Shown here: positions 52,062 through 61,776 of the stretch, piece by piece
Layout: each line of letters begins with the position of its first letter
Numbering within the stretch: position 1 is the stretch's first letter
Assembly (NCBI RefSeq): GCF_018860975.1
Contig: NZ_JAHKQI010000005.1
Coordinates: forward strand, 558,001-622,000
Direction of reading: 5' to 3'
From: Lentibacter algarum
Lineage (GTDB): Bacteria > Pseudomonadota > Alphaproteobacteria > Rhodobacterales > Rhodobacteraceae
DNA length: 64,000 nucleotides
Program-made: the position numbers and the translations under genes
The notes under the pieces: generated by a model
Database searches by the model: none
The model's input: the letters and a program-made list of their open reading frames with translations, nothing else
What the model was told of the DNA's origin: nothing

Positions 52062-53927
52062 CTAGCCGAGCTTTAGGCGCATTCTTGCAAAGCCTTCGGG
52101 AGTTAGGCCAAGCGATGTGAACTCGGGCGGGCAAGTGTGAGCCGCCTCGGGTGCTGTCAAGAAACTGACCGTTGTCGAGGCGATAGGCGCAAAGCGCCAT
52201 GACGACTGCACATCTGTTGATACAGGCCCACAGGATGCGATGTAGTCTTCAAGCACGTCGCGGCAAGCGAGGTTGCTATCGAGCAGCAACTGGCGCCTTG
52301 CACTTATCGGTGGGTCGGCCGGAGGCCACGCACCGAAGGCCCGAAACGAGTTTACGGCGACAACGAATGTGTCACTATCGGCCACGGGCAGCCCCTTGTA
52401 GCGCAGGTCTTCGATACGGTGAGCATCGGGCGCTTGCAGCCTTCGGTGAACGTCAAAGCGCGCTGGTTGCGTGAGGTTGATGGCGTAGCTTAGTTGGGGG
52501 ATGACATCAAAGAAGTAGCCCGGAAAGGCGAGGTCAAGCAGCGGAGCGTCTTGTGCGCCGGGGGAGATTTGGTTGAAAACACTGGCGCTTTGCTCAAGCC
52601 ACGCGCGTAGACCGGCCCCTGTCATCCGCAAGACACAGAGCCTGTCGGCAAAGCCGTATAGGTCACTGATATCACGCTTTGTGATCGTGCCCGCCGCGAC
52701 CGCGCTGAAGTGTGTAGGGCCCGACTGCGCACCGGATTTGTAAGGTGTTGCCGCCGACAGAAGCGGTAGGTTTTGCAACGTGCTGTCGGCAAGTAGGTGT
52801 TGGGCTTTGGCCTTGAAGGCGGCGGCGATGAGTTGCAGGCTGACGTCGTTACCCACCAGTGAAAAGTAGCTGTCGATTTGCCCGGCTGTCTGGCCGATCG
52901 GCGCACTTAACTCGGCACGGGTAGCATCATGTGCGGAGCTTGCGTCGCGAATGATGGACAGGCATTCGTCGTTGTCTAGCGCAGGTTGTTGTCCCTTCAT
53001 GACGGGCAATGCGACTGCAGATTGTGAAGCGATTTCCCATTGTGGCGAGGTGCCGCGGTCGGCGGTTTCGCGCAGGCTTAAGTCAACCTGCCCGAGATAG
53101 GCGCCCCATGCACCGGCCATGACTACAGACCGCCCGTTAACCAAAGGGCACTCGCCGCTGCTGGCCTGCGGGAACACGCTATGGGTATGTCCGCCAAGAA
53201 TAACATCAACGTTGCACACTTGAGCAACGGTGTTGCGGATGGTTTCGCGGGTGTTGGAGGGTGTGTCGCCGCCGAGGCCGCAATGTGCCAGCACGACAAC
53301 AATGTCAGCGCCAAGGGCTTTGAGCTCGCGCGTGGCGCGTTCCAGCGCCGGGCCAACAGGGGCAACTTTGACACCAGCTTGCAGACACGGGCTACCGATC
53401 AGCGTGTCATAGGGCAGGCATCCGGTCACGCCGATCTTGATCAGCTTGCCTGTCTCGGGCGCGCGGCGTTCTAGTAGAACAAAACGTTTGAGCAACTTCT
53501 GTGCGGCATCTGGCAAAGTAATGTTTGCCGAAACCACGGGGAAGTCGGCTTGCGACAGGGCCTGAGCCAAATAGTCGGTTCCGAAATCAAGATCGTGGTT
53601 GCCAAGGGTAACGGCGTCATAGCCCAACAGGTTCATCGCGCTGATCACCGGATGTGTGGTGTTCTGGCTAGCTTCGTTGCGCGCGTGGTTGTCGGCCAGC
53701 GGCGAGCCTTGCAGAAAGTCACCGCTGTCAAACAGCATTGACAGGGGCACCATAGCACGGGCCTCACCGATCAGGGAAGCTGTGAGCGACAACCCGTGAG
53801 AACGAGAGGGAGCATCACGATAGTAATCATATGCCAGCACATGGCCGTGCAGATCTGTCGTTTGCAATATACGCAGGCAGGCCGCGGGTCGTGCAGTGAC
53901 GGGTTCGTCTGGCGTGGCGAGAGGCAA
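52062..53927 (-). CDS. CpdB-like 2',3'-cyclic-nucleotide phosphodiesterase / 3'-nucleotidase
   Basis: A two-domain metallophosphoesterase of 621 residues from the chosen start. The N-terminal catalytic domain has TTDLHGHVLAYDYY, FDSGDFLQGSP, TLGNHDLDFG, LAHCGLGGD and GGHTHSVFP, giving all dimetal ligands. The C-terminal half is the 5'-nucleotidase substrate-binding domain (LYGFADRLCVLRMTGAGLRAWLEQSA). TTG 53927 is chosen because AAGGA lies seven bases upstream; a TTG at 53975 is also in frame but lacks a ribosome site. Neither start gives a signal peptide, although CpdB normally acts in the periplasm. Confidence 0.88.
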   Translation of the reverse strand: MPLATPDEPVTARPAACLRILQTTDLHGHVLAYDYYRDAPSRSHGLSLTASLIGEARAMVPLSMLFDSGDFLQGSPLADNHARNEASQNTTHPVISAMNLLGYDAVTLGNHDLDFGTDYLAQALSQADFPVVSANITLPDAAQKLLKRFVLLERRAPETGKLIKIGVTGCLPYDTLIGSPCLQAGVKVAPVGPALERATRELKALGADIVVVLAHCGLGGDTPSNTRETIRNTVAQVCNVDVILGGHTHSVFPQASSGECPLVNGRSVVMAGAWGAYLGQVDLSLRETADRGTSPQWEIASQSAVALPVMKGQQPALDNDECLSIIRDASSAHDATRAELSAPIGQTAGQIDSYFSLVGNDVSLQLIAAAFKAKAQHLLADSTLQNLPLLSAATPYKSGAQSGPTHFSAVAAGTITKRDISDLYGFADRLCVLRMTGAGLRAWLEQSASVFNQISPGAQDAPLLDLAFPGYFFDVIPQLSYAINLTQPARFDVHRRLQAPDAHRIEDLRYKGLPVADSDTFVVAVNSFRAFGAWPPADPPISARRQLLLDSNLACRDVLEDYIASCGPVSTDVQSSWRFAPIASTTVSFLTAPEAAHTCPPEFTSLGLTPEGFARMRLKLG

Positions 53928-54104
53928 TTGATTGTCCTTGTTGAGATTTACGGGCCAATAGGCGAATACACGCAAAGGGGTTGCTTGACATCAAGTAAAC
54001 ACGTTTAGGTTGAGTAGATCAACTGACGATCAGGCCTGCGAACGCAACATCTGGTAAACACACTGTGTCGGATATAGAAATACTGAAAATGCGTTGGAGA
54101 CAGT

Positions 54105-55064
54105 ATGAAACTTGCCGAGACAGTGACATTCGGAGGCTCAGGACTTGACCGTGCGGCCGAGCTACGCGGTGACGCACAGGGGCTTGAAGCCGCACGCAAG
54201 AGCGGGCGGGCTGATATCATCGCGCATTGGCGTGGCAAGCCTTTGGTGCAAGGCGACACTTTGGTGCGGTTGCCCGCTGATCACCCGCTGTTTGTCGATC
54301 TTGGCGTCGCGCCGCTGCTTCTCGGGCGTGAAGGCGGGCGGCTACTGTTCGTGCATGATCTTTCGGCGTGGCAGCCTGATGATCTCGACAAAGATGCGAT
54401 GAACACATTTCTCGACCCCACTGAGCAGCACCATCCGTGCCTGCCCGATGACCAGAGGTTTGTAGAGTTGCGCGGCTGCATGACGCGGCTGAGCGCGAGA
54501 GACGCCGAACTGACAACAACCGCCAAGGCCGTTCTGAGCTGGCATCGTTCGCACCGCTTTTGCGCCGTTTGCGGGCAGGAAAGCACGCTGGCAATGGCCG
54601 GTTGGCAGCGATCTTGCGGCAGCTGCGGCGCGCAGCATTTTCCGCGCACTGATCCGGTTGTCATTATGCTGATCACCCGAGGCAACAACGTGCTGATGGG
54701 CCGTTCTCCGGGCTGGCCCGAGGGCATGTATTCGCTGTTGGCGGGCTTTGTTGAGCCGGGCGAGCCTATCGAAGCTGCCGTGCGCCGCGAAGTATATGAG
54801 GAGGCGGGTATCAGGGTTGGGGAGGTCAGGTATTTGTCGAGCCAGCCTTGGGCTTTCCCTTCATCACTGATGTTTGGATGCGCAGGCGAGGCTCTGGATG
54901 AGGAGATCACTATCGACCCTGTCGAGATCGAAGATGCGCGTTGGTTCAGCCGTGAAGAGATGGTTCAGGCCTTTGCTGGTGAGCATCCGCTCTTGAAACC
55001 GGCGAGGGAGGGCGCGATTGCGCATTTCCTGTTGCAAAACTGGCTTGCTGACAGGCTTGACTGA
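54105..55064 (+). CDS. nudC: NAD+ diphosphatase / RNA deNADding Nudix hydrolase
   Basis: Hydrolyses NADH/NAD+ to NMNH and AMP, and in E. coli removes NAD caps from RNA. It is 319 residues. A zinc ribbon (FCAVCG and CGSCG, near residues 149-172) precedes the Nudix domain. The Nudix box GFVEPGEPIEAAVRREVYEEAGI is complete, and the NudC-specific SQPWAFPSSLM tail follows it. It is divergent from the cpdB-like gene. The pairing of two nucleotide-degrading enzymes may be functional. Confidence 0.93.
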   Translation: MKLAETVTFGGSGLDRAAELRGDAQGLEAARKSGRADIIAHWRGKPLVQGDTLVRLPADHPLFVDLGVAPLLLGREGGRLLFVHDLSAWQPDDLDKDAMNTFLDPTEQHHPCLPDDQRFVELRGCMTRLSARDAELTTTAKAVLSWHRSHRFCAVCGQESTLAMAGWQRSCGSCGAQHFPRTDPVVIMLITRGNNVLMGRSPGWPEGMYSLLAGFVEPGEPIEAAVRREVYEEAGIRVGEVRYLSSQPWAFPSSLMFGCAGEALDEEITIDPVEIEDARWFSREEMVQAFAGEHPLLKPAREGAIAHFLLQNWLADRLD

Positions 55065-55123
55065 GCGACTGGCTTGCTTGAACACCTATTCCCGCGCATA
55101 ACGAAAGAAAATATGAGGCCCGA

Positions 55124-55591
55124 ATGCAGCTCATCACAAATCACGATATCGAAGCGCCGATAGAACATGTGTTCACGAGCGTCACCGACTTTGACGGCTT
55201 TGCCCGTCGGGCGTTGAGACGTGGCGCTGAAGTGAGCCGTGTCGACAGTTGCACAGAAGACGGTGAAGGCATGATCTGGGACACTGCCTTCGGGTTTCGC
55301 GGCAAGTCGCGGAAGATGCGCATTGAGCTGACAGAATTCGATGCTCCCAACAAGATCGCAGCGCAGAGCGAGATGACCGGATTGAACGGCATGCTGGTGA
55401 TGGACCTGGTGGCCCTGTCGCGCCAGCGCACTCGCCTGAGCATTGATCTCACGCTTGCGCCACAATCGCTTTCTGCGCGGCTATTGGTGCAGTCGTTAAA
55501 GCTGGCACGCGGCAACCTGACCAAGCGGCTTTCAAAGCGTCTGGCGCAGTTTGCGACCGAAATTGAAGAAGACTACAAGCGCAACGCATAG
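55124..55591 (+). CDS. SRPBCC (START-like) family protein
   Basis: A 155-residue protein with the helix-grip layout: an N-terminal ITNHDIEAPIEHVFTSVTDFDGF strand-helix and a long C-terminal helix (SLKLARGNLTKRLSKRLAQFATEIEEDYKR). These bind hydrophobic ligands in other SRPBCC proteins; no specific ligand can be inferred. It begins 59 bases after nudC and is immediately followed by a lipoprotein gene, suggesting a shared transcript. Confidence 0.8.
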   Translation: MQLITNHDIEAPIEHVFTSVTDFDGFARRALRRGAEVSRVDSCTEDGEGMIWDTAFGFRGKSRKMRIELTEFDAPNKIAAQSEMTGLNGMLVMDLVALSRQRTRLSIDLTLAPQSLSARLLVQSLKLARGNLTKRLSKRLAQFATEIEEDYKRNA

Positions 55592-55659
55592 TGCCTGCTC
55601 TTGTCGGGGTGCGGCGACTTCTGTATCTCGGGCGAAACCGGCTTTTGGGGGGAAGCAAC

Positions 55660-56361
55660 TTGACCACACAGTTTGACAGTTCAGCGCGCAAGATACGCGC
55701 CGCGATTGCGCTTGCCGCGGTTCTGCTTTTGCCAGCTTGCCTCGCTGAAAGCACAGCGTCCAATCAGGATGCAGCCAGGCCCTTTGCCTTCGGCAGCAGA
55801 ACATTGGTTGCGACGTCGATTGTGCCCGACAGGGTGACGGCCAAGGGGCCAAGAGGCTATTGCGTTGACAAACGTTCGGTGAAGACGGGGCGCGCCAGCG
55901 GTTTTGCTATGCTGGCGCCTTGCGCGGCTTTGGGCGGCAAGCCGACGGGCAGTGAAGAACCTGTCTTGCTAACCATTCAGGCACAACCCAAAGGTTTGCA
56001 GGCGGCATCGACAACGGCGGCAGGGCTGGCAGAAGCCTTTGCCGGACATGGCACGGTTCACAAGGAAACCGGTGACGGGCTGAGCCTTGTGCAGCTTCAG
56101 TCTGGCGGCGATGCCATTGTGCCGAACGGCGAGCCAAAGCATTGGCGCGCAACGCTGGCTTTCAACGGCTATCTTGTCGGGCTGGCGGTATATTCGGAGA
56201 AGGGCGGTGCAGCTGCAAACAAACGCGGCAAAGCACTGCTACTGGCCTTTGCAGAAGAGGTTCTTGAGGCAAGCCCGCTTTACTCGGCTGATCCGGCTTT
56301 GGCGCAAGCACAGACCACCACCAAGCCCAAAAACGCTAAACTCTTTGCTATTGTCGACTAA
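55660..56361 (+). CDS. Putative lipoprotein, unknown function
   Basis: A 233-residue protein from TTG 55660, which has a GGGGGA ribosome-like site six to seven bases upstream. This start gives a type II signal: basic residues, a hydrophobic stretch at 14-24 and lipobox LPAC with Cys27. Earlier in-frame GTG codons (55591, overlapping the SRPBCC stop, and 55609) would bury the signal behind an odd basic extension. The mature part has RGYCVDKRSVKTGRASGFAMLAPCAALGG with two cysteines. Family not recognised; it looks like conserved Rhodobacteraceae lipoproteins. Confidence 0.7.
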   Translation: MTTQFDSSARKIRAAIALAAVLLLPACLAESTASNQDAARPFAFGSRTLVATSIVPDRVTAKGPRGYCVDKRSVKTGRASGFAMLAPCAALGGKPTGSEEPVLLTIQAQPKGLQAASTTAAGLAEAFAGHGTVHKETGDGLSLVQLQSGGDAIVPNGEPKHWRATLAFNGYLVGLAVYSEKGGAAANKRGKALLLAFAEEVLEASPLYSADPALAQAQTTTKPKNAKLFAIVD

Positions 56362-56454
56362 ATTAACGCAATGAGACCTTTTCGTTAACTTTGTTTCCAT
56401 TATGATAACAGTCAACACCGTGATCCACCGCGAACCGTCTGGCAGTTGAACTCT

Positions 56455-57231
56455 ATGGCTCTTGCGAAAAACAGCTCGTTTTTGAAACGCAACCTTTACC
56501 GGCTTTCATTGCGGCGTTGGGCGAAGGCGGCGCGCAGTGCACGTGCTGCAAGCATTGAACAGTTGCGACAGGAACGCAACGAGGCGCGGAAGCTCAAGAG
56601 CCAGCTTGATAGGCTTATTCACGTCGCTGACGAGCGGTTGGCATTGCCGATGGTCGGCTCGTACTCCTTTGAGAAGCCGTTTGACTCTGACTGGGCGTGG
56701 CGGCCCGAGTTGTGGCGTGGGCCTTTGGCCAAAATCGGCATGAGTTCGGCCCAGAACAAAGAAATGCTGGGCAGTGAAGTGACGTTGTTTCACGATTGCC
56801 AGCACTCGGAACTGACACTGCGCCAGATCAGAAACACCCGCGAGGCGGATTTGGCGCCATACGGTCTGCGCCTTGATGTTTTCAAGTTTGACGGGTCTTT
56901 CCTGTCGGTCGTGGTCGATATGCCCGGGGAGGGCGCGCAGGGTTTGTTGAAGAAACACCTCATCCGTGTGCACACAATTGTCGAGTTTGAAAAGCCTCTC
57001 GAAATTTTTGCACGGCTGAACATCAAGAACGGGCCGAATGTTGAACAAATCGTGCGGGAAATGCCGCTCAATCAGCAGGATGTGGCTGTTGAATTTGACC
57101 TTGCCTATTCGAAGCTCAATGAAAAGCGGATCGAGAAAATCTGGCTTGATCTGATCTTCGAAGGCCCTGAAATGAACCAAGTGGTATTGCGTGACCTTAC
57201 CGTGTCGCGCAGACCACGAGCCGAGCTATAG
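56455..57231 (+). CDS. DUF6478-like hypothetical protein
   Basis: A 258-residue cytoplasmic protein of the kind found widely in Rhodobacteraceae (DUF6478-like by its N-terminal LRRWAKAARSAR region). A short coiled coil spans about 30-60. The body has SDWAWRPELWRGPL and a beta-rich section with LFHDCQHSELTLRQIRNT. It contains no known catalytic motif. ATG 56455 is used; an in-frame TTG lies three codons upstream. The next gene begins nine bases downstream. Confidence 0.7.
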   Translation: MALAKNSSFLKRNLYRLSLRRWAKAARSARAASIEQLRQERNEARKLKSQLDRLIHVADERLALPMVGSYSFEKPFDSDWAWRPELWRGPLAKIGMSSAQNKEMLGSEVTLFHDCQHSELTLRQIRNTREADLAPYGLRLDVFKFDGSFLSVVVDMPGEGAQGLLKKHLIRVHTIVEFEKPLEIFARLNIKNGPNVEQIVREMPLNQQDVAVEFDLAYSKLNEKRIEKIWLDLIFEGPEMNQVVLRDLTVSRRPRAEL

Positions 57232-57240
57232 AGGCAAGCT

Positions 57241-57621
57241 ATGAGTGATCTGATTGTTACAAAGCGCCGGTTGATCGAAGGCAAATGGGAGGGCGTTGTT
57301 TCCCGGGCCGATGGTGGCACGCAGCCTGAAACGCCGCGCATTTCGGTGACGCTTGAGGGCAAGCAGGTGGAAGGTATTGCGCTGAAACAAGGCGCGGGCA
57401 ACGACTGGGAGCTGTGTGTTCCAGTGCCTTCCGAGGCGATCTCGGACGGCTTGCGCACAGTGCTCGTTCAGGACAGTCAGGACGGCACGGTATTGGCGGG
57501 CATCGCTTTGCTGTGTGGCGAGGCGCTTGATGAAGATATCCGCTCCGAAGTTGAGCTGTTGCGGCAAGAGCTTGACATGTTGAAACGCGCCTTTAGGCGC
57601 CACTGTGTCGAGACCAGCTAA
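57241..57621 (+). CDS. Hypothetical protein with C-terminal coiled coil
   Basis: A 126-residue protein not recognised by family. The first 95 residues are predicted beta-rich ([27 protein letters not shown]), and the last 30 ([25 protein letters not shown]) form a helix with heptad leucines. It lies nine bases after the DUF6478-like gene and the two may work together, since both are cytoplasmic and of unknown role. Five bases separate it from the arsH start. Confidence 0.7.
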   Translation: MSDLIVTKRRLIEGKWEGVVSRADGGTQPETPRISVTLEGKQVEGIALKQGAGNDWELCVPVPSEAISDGLRTVLVQDSQDGTVLAGIALLCGEALDEDIRSEVELLRQELDMLKRAFRRHCVETS

Positions 57622-57625
57622 TTCA

Positions 57626-58339
57626 ATGACCGAAACAACCAACCTGAGTGAGGCGGCATTTAAGGCCACCGAAATTGACGCGTTGTTCCCGACAGAACGC
57701 AGCACCCACAGGCCGCGCATCTTGTTGCTTTACGGCAGTTTGCGCGAGCGCTCGTTTAGCCGTTTGGTTGCCGAAGAAGCTGCGCGCATTCTTGAAAAGC
57801 TCGGCTGCGAGGCGCGGCTGTTTAACCCTTCGGGTTTGCCTTTGGTCGATGACTGTGAGGACGGACACCCCAAGGTGCAGGAGCTGCGTGACTTGGTGAT
57901 GTGGTGTGAGGGCATGGTTTGGTCAAGCCCCGAGCGGCACGGTGCAATGACTGGCATTATGAAGACCCAGATTGATCACATCCCGCTGGCGCCCATCGGC
58001 GGTGTGCGCCCCACGCAAGGCAAGACGCTCGCTGTGATGCAGGTTGAGGGCGGCAGCCAAAGCTTTAACACTGTCAACCAGTTGCGCATTTTGGGCCGCT
58101 GGATGCGCCTGCTGACCATTCCCAACCAGTCATCTGTGCCCAAAGCATGGGACGAATTTGACGAGCAAGGCCGCATGAAACCCTCGCCGCTTTACAACCG
58201 CGTTGTTGATGTGATGGAGGAGTTGGCAAAGTTCACGCACCTCACACGCGACATCAAAGATCACTTGGTTGATCGCTACTCCGAGCGGGTTGAAAGCCGT
58301 GAAGAGTTGTCAAAACGGGTGAACAAAGCCAAAGACTGA
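57626..58339 (+). CDS. arsH: ArsH-type NADPH-dependent FMN reductase
   Basis: A flavodoxin-fold reductase of 237 residues. The FMN phosphate loop [15 protein letters not shown] is near residue 40, with [22 protein letters not shown] near 110 and [25 protein letters not shown] near 140; these define the ArsH group. In arsenic operons ArsH oxidises organoarsenicals, but no arsB, arsC or arsR is near, so the substrate may be a quinone or other compound. ATG 57626 gives the standard N-terminus. Confidence 0.9.
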   Translation: MTETTNLSEAAFKATEIDALFPTERSTHRPRILLLYGSLRERSFSRLVAEEAARILEKLGCEARLFNPSGLPLVDDCEDGHPKVQELRDLVMWCEGMVWSSPERHGAMTGIMKTQIDHIPLAPIGGVRPTQGKTLAVMQVEGGSQSFNTVNQLRILGRWMRLLTIPNQSSVPKAWDEFDEQGRMKPSPLYNRVVDVMEELAKFTHLTRDIKDHLVDRYSERVESREELSKRVNKAKD

Positions 58340-58405
58340 CGCCGCGTTTGACGTGACTTGCGACGAGATTTGCAGCAGTTTCTGCGCAAACAAGGGAGTC
58401 GCCGA

Positions 58406-60433
58406 ATGTCACAGTATCCGAATATGCTTAAGTCGCTTGATCTGGGCCATACCACGCTGAAGAACCGCGTGATCATGGGCTCGATGCACACCAATCTTGA
58501 AGAGACCAAGAACTGGAACCGCGTTGCCGAGTTCTATGCGGAACGCGCCCGTGGCGGTGTTGCGCTTATGGTGACGGGCGGCATTGCACCCAACCACGAG
58601 GGCGGTGTCTTTCCCGGCGCGGCGGGGCTTTACACCGATGAAGATATTGCCAACCACAAGGTTGTCACCGACCGCGTGCATGACGCTGGCGGCAAGATCG
58701 CCATGCAGATTTTGCACGCCGGGCGCTATGCTTACGGGCCCGAATGCGTGAGTGCGTCACCGGTGAAATCACCGATCAGCCCGTTCCCGCCCAAGGAGCT
58801 TGATGAAGCCGGTATCGAGAAACAAATCGCTGACTTTGCGACTTCGGCAGTTAACGCCAAGAAGGCGGGATATGACGGTGTCGAGATCATGGGATCAGAG
58901 GGATATTTCATCAACCAGTTCCTCGTGACGCATGTAAACAAGCGCACGGATGGTTGGGGCGGCTCGTATGAAAACCGCATGCGCCTGCCAGTTGAGATCA
59001 TGAAGCGGGTGCGGGCCGCTGTTGGTGCCGATTTTATCATCATCTATCGGTTGTCGATGATTGATCTCATTCCCAACGGCAGCACCTTTGAGGAAGTTGT
59101 GCAGCTTGCGCAGGCTGTTGAGGCTGCCGGTGCGGACATTATCAACACCGGCATCGGCTGGCACGAGGCGCGTATTCCGACGATCGCAACCAGCGTGCCG
59201 CGTGCGGGCTTTGCCTGGGTGACCAAGAAGTTGATGGGCAAGGTGAGCATCCCGCTGATCACGTCTAATCGCATCAATACGCCGGAAGTTGCGGAAGATG
59301 TTATTGCAAGCGGTTGCGCCGATATGGTGAGCATGGCGCGGCCTTTCCTTGCCGATCCGCATTTTGTTGCAAAGGCCGAAGCCGGACGCGCCGCTGAGAT
59401 CGCGCCTTGTATTGCCTGCAACCAAGCCTGCCTCGACCACACTTTCCAAGGCAAAGTGTCGAGTTGCTTGGTCAATCCACGGGCCTGCTATGAGACAGAA
59501 ATTCTGCTTGAACCTGTTAGCACGCCTAAGAAAGTCGGCATTGTCGGCGCGGGGCCAGCTGGCATGAGCACGGCGATTGCTGCCGCCGAGCGTGGCCACG
59601 ATGTGACGGTGTTTGACCGCGCTGATCAGGTTGGCGGGCAGCTCAATATGGCCAAGCAAATTCCGGGGAAAGAAGAGTTCTGGGGCTTTGTCGAGTGGTT
59701 TGAGACAATGGCGAAGAAGCACGGCGTGAAGCTTGAGCTTGGCCGTGAAGTTGGCGCGCCTGACTTGGCTGGGTTTGACGAGGTGATCATCGCAACGGGC
59801 GTTGTTCCGCGTGATCCGCAGATACCGGGGCAGGACATGAAGCATGTTGTTGACTACATCGACGTGCTGCGCGGCAAGGCCGAACTCGGCAAACGCGTGG
59901 CAGTGATTGGTGCCGGGGGTATTGGCTTTGATGTATGCGAATACCTGACGCAAGCCGGCGAAAGCCCGACGCTAAACCTTGAGGAATGGAAGGAAGAGTG
60001 GGGCGTTGGCGACCCGTCTGAAACCCGTGGTGGTTTGGCTGATGCGGGGCCAAAGCCGGAAGCTCCGGCGCGAGAAGTTGTGCTCTTGCAGCGCAAGGCG
60101 ACGCGGCATGGCAAGACACTTGGCAAGACGACGGGCTGGATCCACCGCGCGACTTTGAAGATGAAGGGTGTCGAGATGATTGGCGGTGTGAATTACGAGC
60201 GCATTGATGAAAGAGGCCTGCATGTGAGCTTTGGCGAGGCGCGTGAAAACCCGACTTTGGTTGAATGTGACAACGTGGTGCTTTGCGCGGGGCAAGTGAG
60301 CGAGCGCTCGTTGGCGGATGCGCTTGAGGGCACGGGCACCACTGTGCATGTGATCGGTGGCGCGGATGTGGCCTCTGAGCTTGATGCCAAGCGCGCGATC
60401 GACCAAGGCACAAGGCTTGCAGCCGCGCTCTAA
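58406..60433 (+). CDS. fadH: NADPH 2,4-dienoyl-CoA reductase (FadH)
   Basis: Reduces 2,4-dienoyl-CoA during beta-oxidation of polyunsaturated fatty acids. It is 675 residues, the FadH size. An old-yellow-enzyme barrel holds FMN; the catalytic Tyr lies in MGSEGYFINQF near 166 and the His in TGIGWHEARIP near 251. The 4Fe-4S cysteines are in CIACNQACLDHTF plus the following Cys near 346. A C-terminal FAD/NADPH domain starts at VGIVGAGPAGM near 375. ATG 58406 has AGGGAG seven bases upstream. It seems to be transcribed alone. Confidence 0.95.
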   Translation: MSQYPNMLKSLDLGHTTLKNRVIMGSMHTNLEETKNWNRVAEFYAERARGGVALMVTGGIAPNHEGGVFPGAAGLYTDEDIANHKVVTDRVHDAGGKIAMQILHAGRYAYGPECVSASPVKSPISPFPPKELDEAGIEKQIADFATSAVNAKKAGYDGVEIMGSEGYFINQFLVTHVNKRTDGWGGSYENRMRLPVEIMKRVRAAVGADFIIIYRLSMIDLIPNGSTFEEVVQLAQAVEAAGADIINTGIGWHEARIPTIATSVPRAGFAWVTKKLMGKVSIPLITSNRINTPEVAEDVIASGCADMVSMARPFLADPHFVAKAEAGRAAEIAPCIACNQACLDHTFQGKVSSCLVNPRACYETEILLEPVSTPKKVGIVGAGPAGMSTAIAAAERGHDVTVFDRADQVGGQLNMAKQIPGKEEFWGFVEWFETMAKKHGVKLELGREVGAPDLAGFDEVIIATGVVPRDPQIPGQDMKHVVDYIDVLRGKAELGKRVAVIGAGGIGFDVCEYLTQAGESPTLNLEEWKEEWGVGDPSETRGGLADAGPKPEAPAREVVLLQRKATRHGKTLGKTTGWIHRATLKMKGVEMIGGVNYERIDERGLHVSFGEARENPTLVECDNVVLCAGQVSERSLADALEGTGTTVHVIGGADVASELDAKRAIDQGTRLAAAL

Positions 60434-60475
60434 GGCGTAGGCTTGTGCTTTGAGTATTTAGGCAAATGGAAAGTA

Positions 60476-61273
60476 CTAAGGGGCGCTCTTTAGGAGGGCC
60501 TCTTTTTTTGCCTTGAGTTTGGATTCATTTTTGATGGTGCGGTTGAGCTTTAGAAACTCGGCTTGCAAGTCCTGGCTGTTGGCGGTGTTCTTTGGTGGCA
60601 CGGGATGCAGAGCCGCGCGGGTTTTTGGAGGGATGTTGAGCAGATCAAGCAAGGCCGCAGCGGGGCCTTCAGCGCGGTTCTGCGTGTCTTCTAGAGCGGA
60701 GGTAAACACAGGCCGCGGCGCAAGGGCCTTCGAGAGCTGCGCGGCTTCGCTTGCGGGACTGAGATTTTCGGGGAAACGGGCCTTGAAACCGTCGAACGTG
60801 TCAGTGAGGCGGATCGAGCGCAAGAGGTGTCCATAAACGGAGCGAAGCCAAGGCTCTCGGGCGCGGGTTGTGTAAAAGAAGGTGATGTCTACGTCTTTTC
60901 CAAAGCGGCGCTCAAGCTCTTGGATGATCACCGCTGCGAGGGCTTTTGCAGGGCGCACATATGACGTCATCAGCCCGCCAGTGACGCGGCGATGGCCTGG
61001 CATGCCGCCTGAGAATGTCTCGCGCGACAGGATGATAGTTTGATGATCGGGAATGTTGCTCAGGAAGCTGCGCAAAGCCAGCCGGAACTTACGGCGACGG
61101 TGCGGAAAGGGCCGTTGCGCGTAGATACGTGCATGAGCACCGGCTCGGTTGAAATCAAGCTTGCCATAATAGGCAAGGTGCGGCGCAAGGGCGGTTTTGT
61201 TTCTGCTGAAAAAGTCTTGCAGGCTGGTGGTGCCTGTCTTGTGAAAGCCTGCGTGGACGATCACTTTAGTCAT
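60476..61273 (-). CDS. Sulfotransferase-like P-loop protein
   Basis: A 265-residue protein. The N-terminal [16 protein letters not shown] is the PAPS-binding P-loop of sulfotransferase-family proteins, and the later [12 protein letters not shown] and FFYTTREREP-type strand ([18 protein letters not shown]) matches the 3'-phosphate-binding Arg/Ser region. Acceptor substrate unknown. Its start overlaps the rimM stop by four bases, an unusual partner for a ribosome maturation gene. The tail is Lys/Leu rich. Confidence 0.78.
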   Translation of the reverse strand: MTKVIVHAGFHKTGTTSLQDFFSRNKTALAPHLAYYGKLDFNRAGAHARIYAQRPFPHRRRKFRLALRSFLSNIPDHQTIILSRETFSGGMPGHRRVTGGLMTSYVRPAKALAAVIIQELERRFGKDVDITFFYTTRAREPWLRSVYGHLLRSIRLTDTFDGFKARFPENLSPASEAAQLSKALAPRPVFTSALEDTQNRAEGPAAALLDLLNIPPKTRAALHPVPPKNTANSQDLQAEFLKLNRTIKNESKLKAKKEALLKSAP

Positions 61274-61776
61274 TCAAACAGGCCCTCGGGCGGGTCAGCG
61301 ATGATCCGGCCTGCGGCGAGATCAACGGTGGGCACTGCGGCTTTCGAGAAGGGCAGCAGCACCGAAGTTTTGAGGTTAGGGCTGTGGACTTCAAGCAAGT
61401 CGCCTGCTCCGTGGTTATGGACCGACTTCACTTTTCCCAGCTCGGTTCCGCCGGTGTCGAGCACAGTGAGGCCGATGAGGTCGGCATGATAGAACTCGTC
61501 ATCGGGCAGGCTTGGGAGTTGGTCACGGCGCGCGAAGAGCTTGATGCCGCGCAGCGCATCGGCCTGTTCTTTTGTGGCGACGCCCTCAACGCGGGCCGCG
61601 AAACCGTTGTTGATTTTCTGAGCAATGGTGAGGGTGATTTCCTCGCCGTCTTCCGTGCTCAAGGGGGAGTAATTTGCGATGTCTTCCGGCTCGGCAGTAA
61701 AGCTTTTGAGGCGCACTTCACCGCGCACGCCAAAAGCGCCAGCGATAGCCCCGACGCAGGTTGTTTGATCACTCAT
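61270..61776 (-). CDS. rimM: Ribosome maturation factor RimM
   Basis: Assists 30S head assembly by binding S19. It is 168 residues. The N-terminal [19 protein letters not shown] barrel and the C-terminal PRC-barrel ([36 protein letters not shown]) are standard, as is the ending DPPEGLFE. Its start overlaps by four bases a 50-codon membrane-protein gene that separates it from rpsP. Confidence 0.95.
   Translation of the reverse strand: MSDQTTCVGAIAGAFGVRGEVRLKSFTAEPEDIANYSPLSTEDGEEITLTIAQKINNGFAARVEGVATKEQADALRGIKLFARRDQLPSLPDDEFYHADLIGLTVLDTGGTELGKVKSVHNHGAGDLLEVHSPNLKTSVLLPFSKAAVPTVDLAAGRIIADPPEGLFE

Noticed and set aside
54009-54023. GTTGA-GTAGA-TCAAC palindrome between the cpdB-like gene and nudC, similar to an FNR box
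   Set aside because: Spacing between TTGA and TCAA is five bases, one short of the FNR arrangement, and neither gene has an evident oxygen link.
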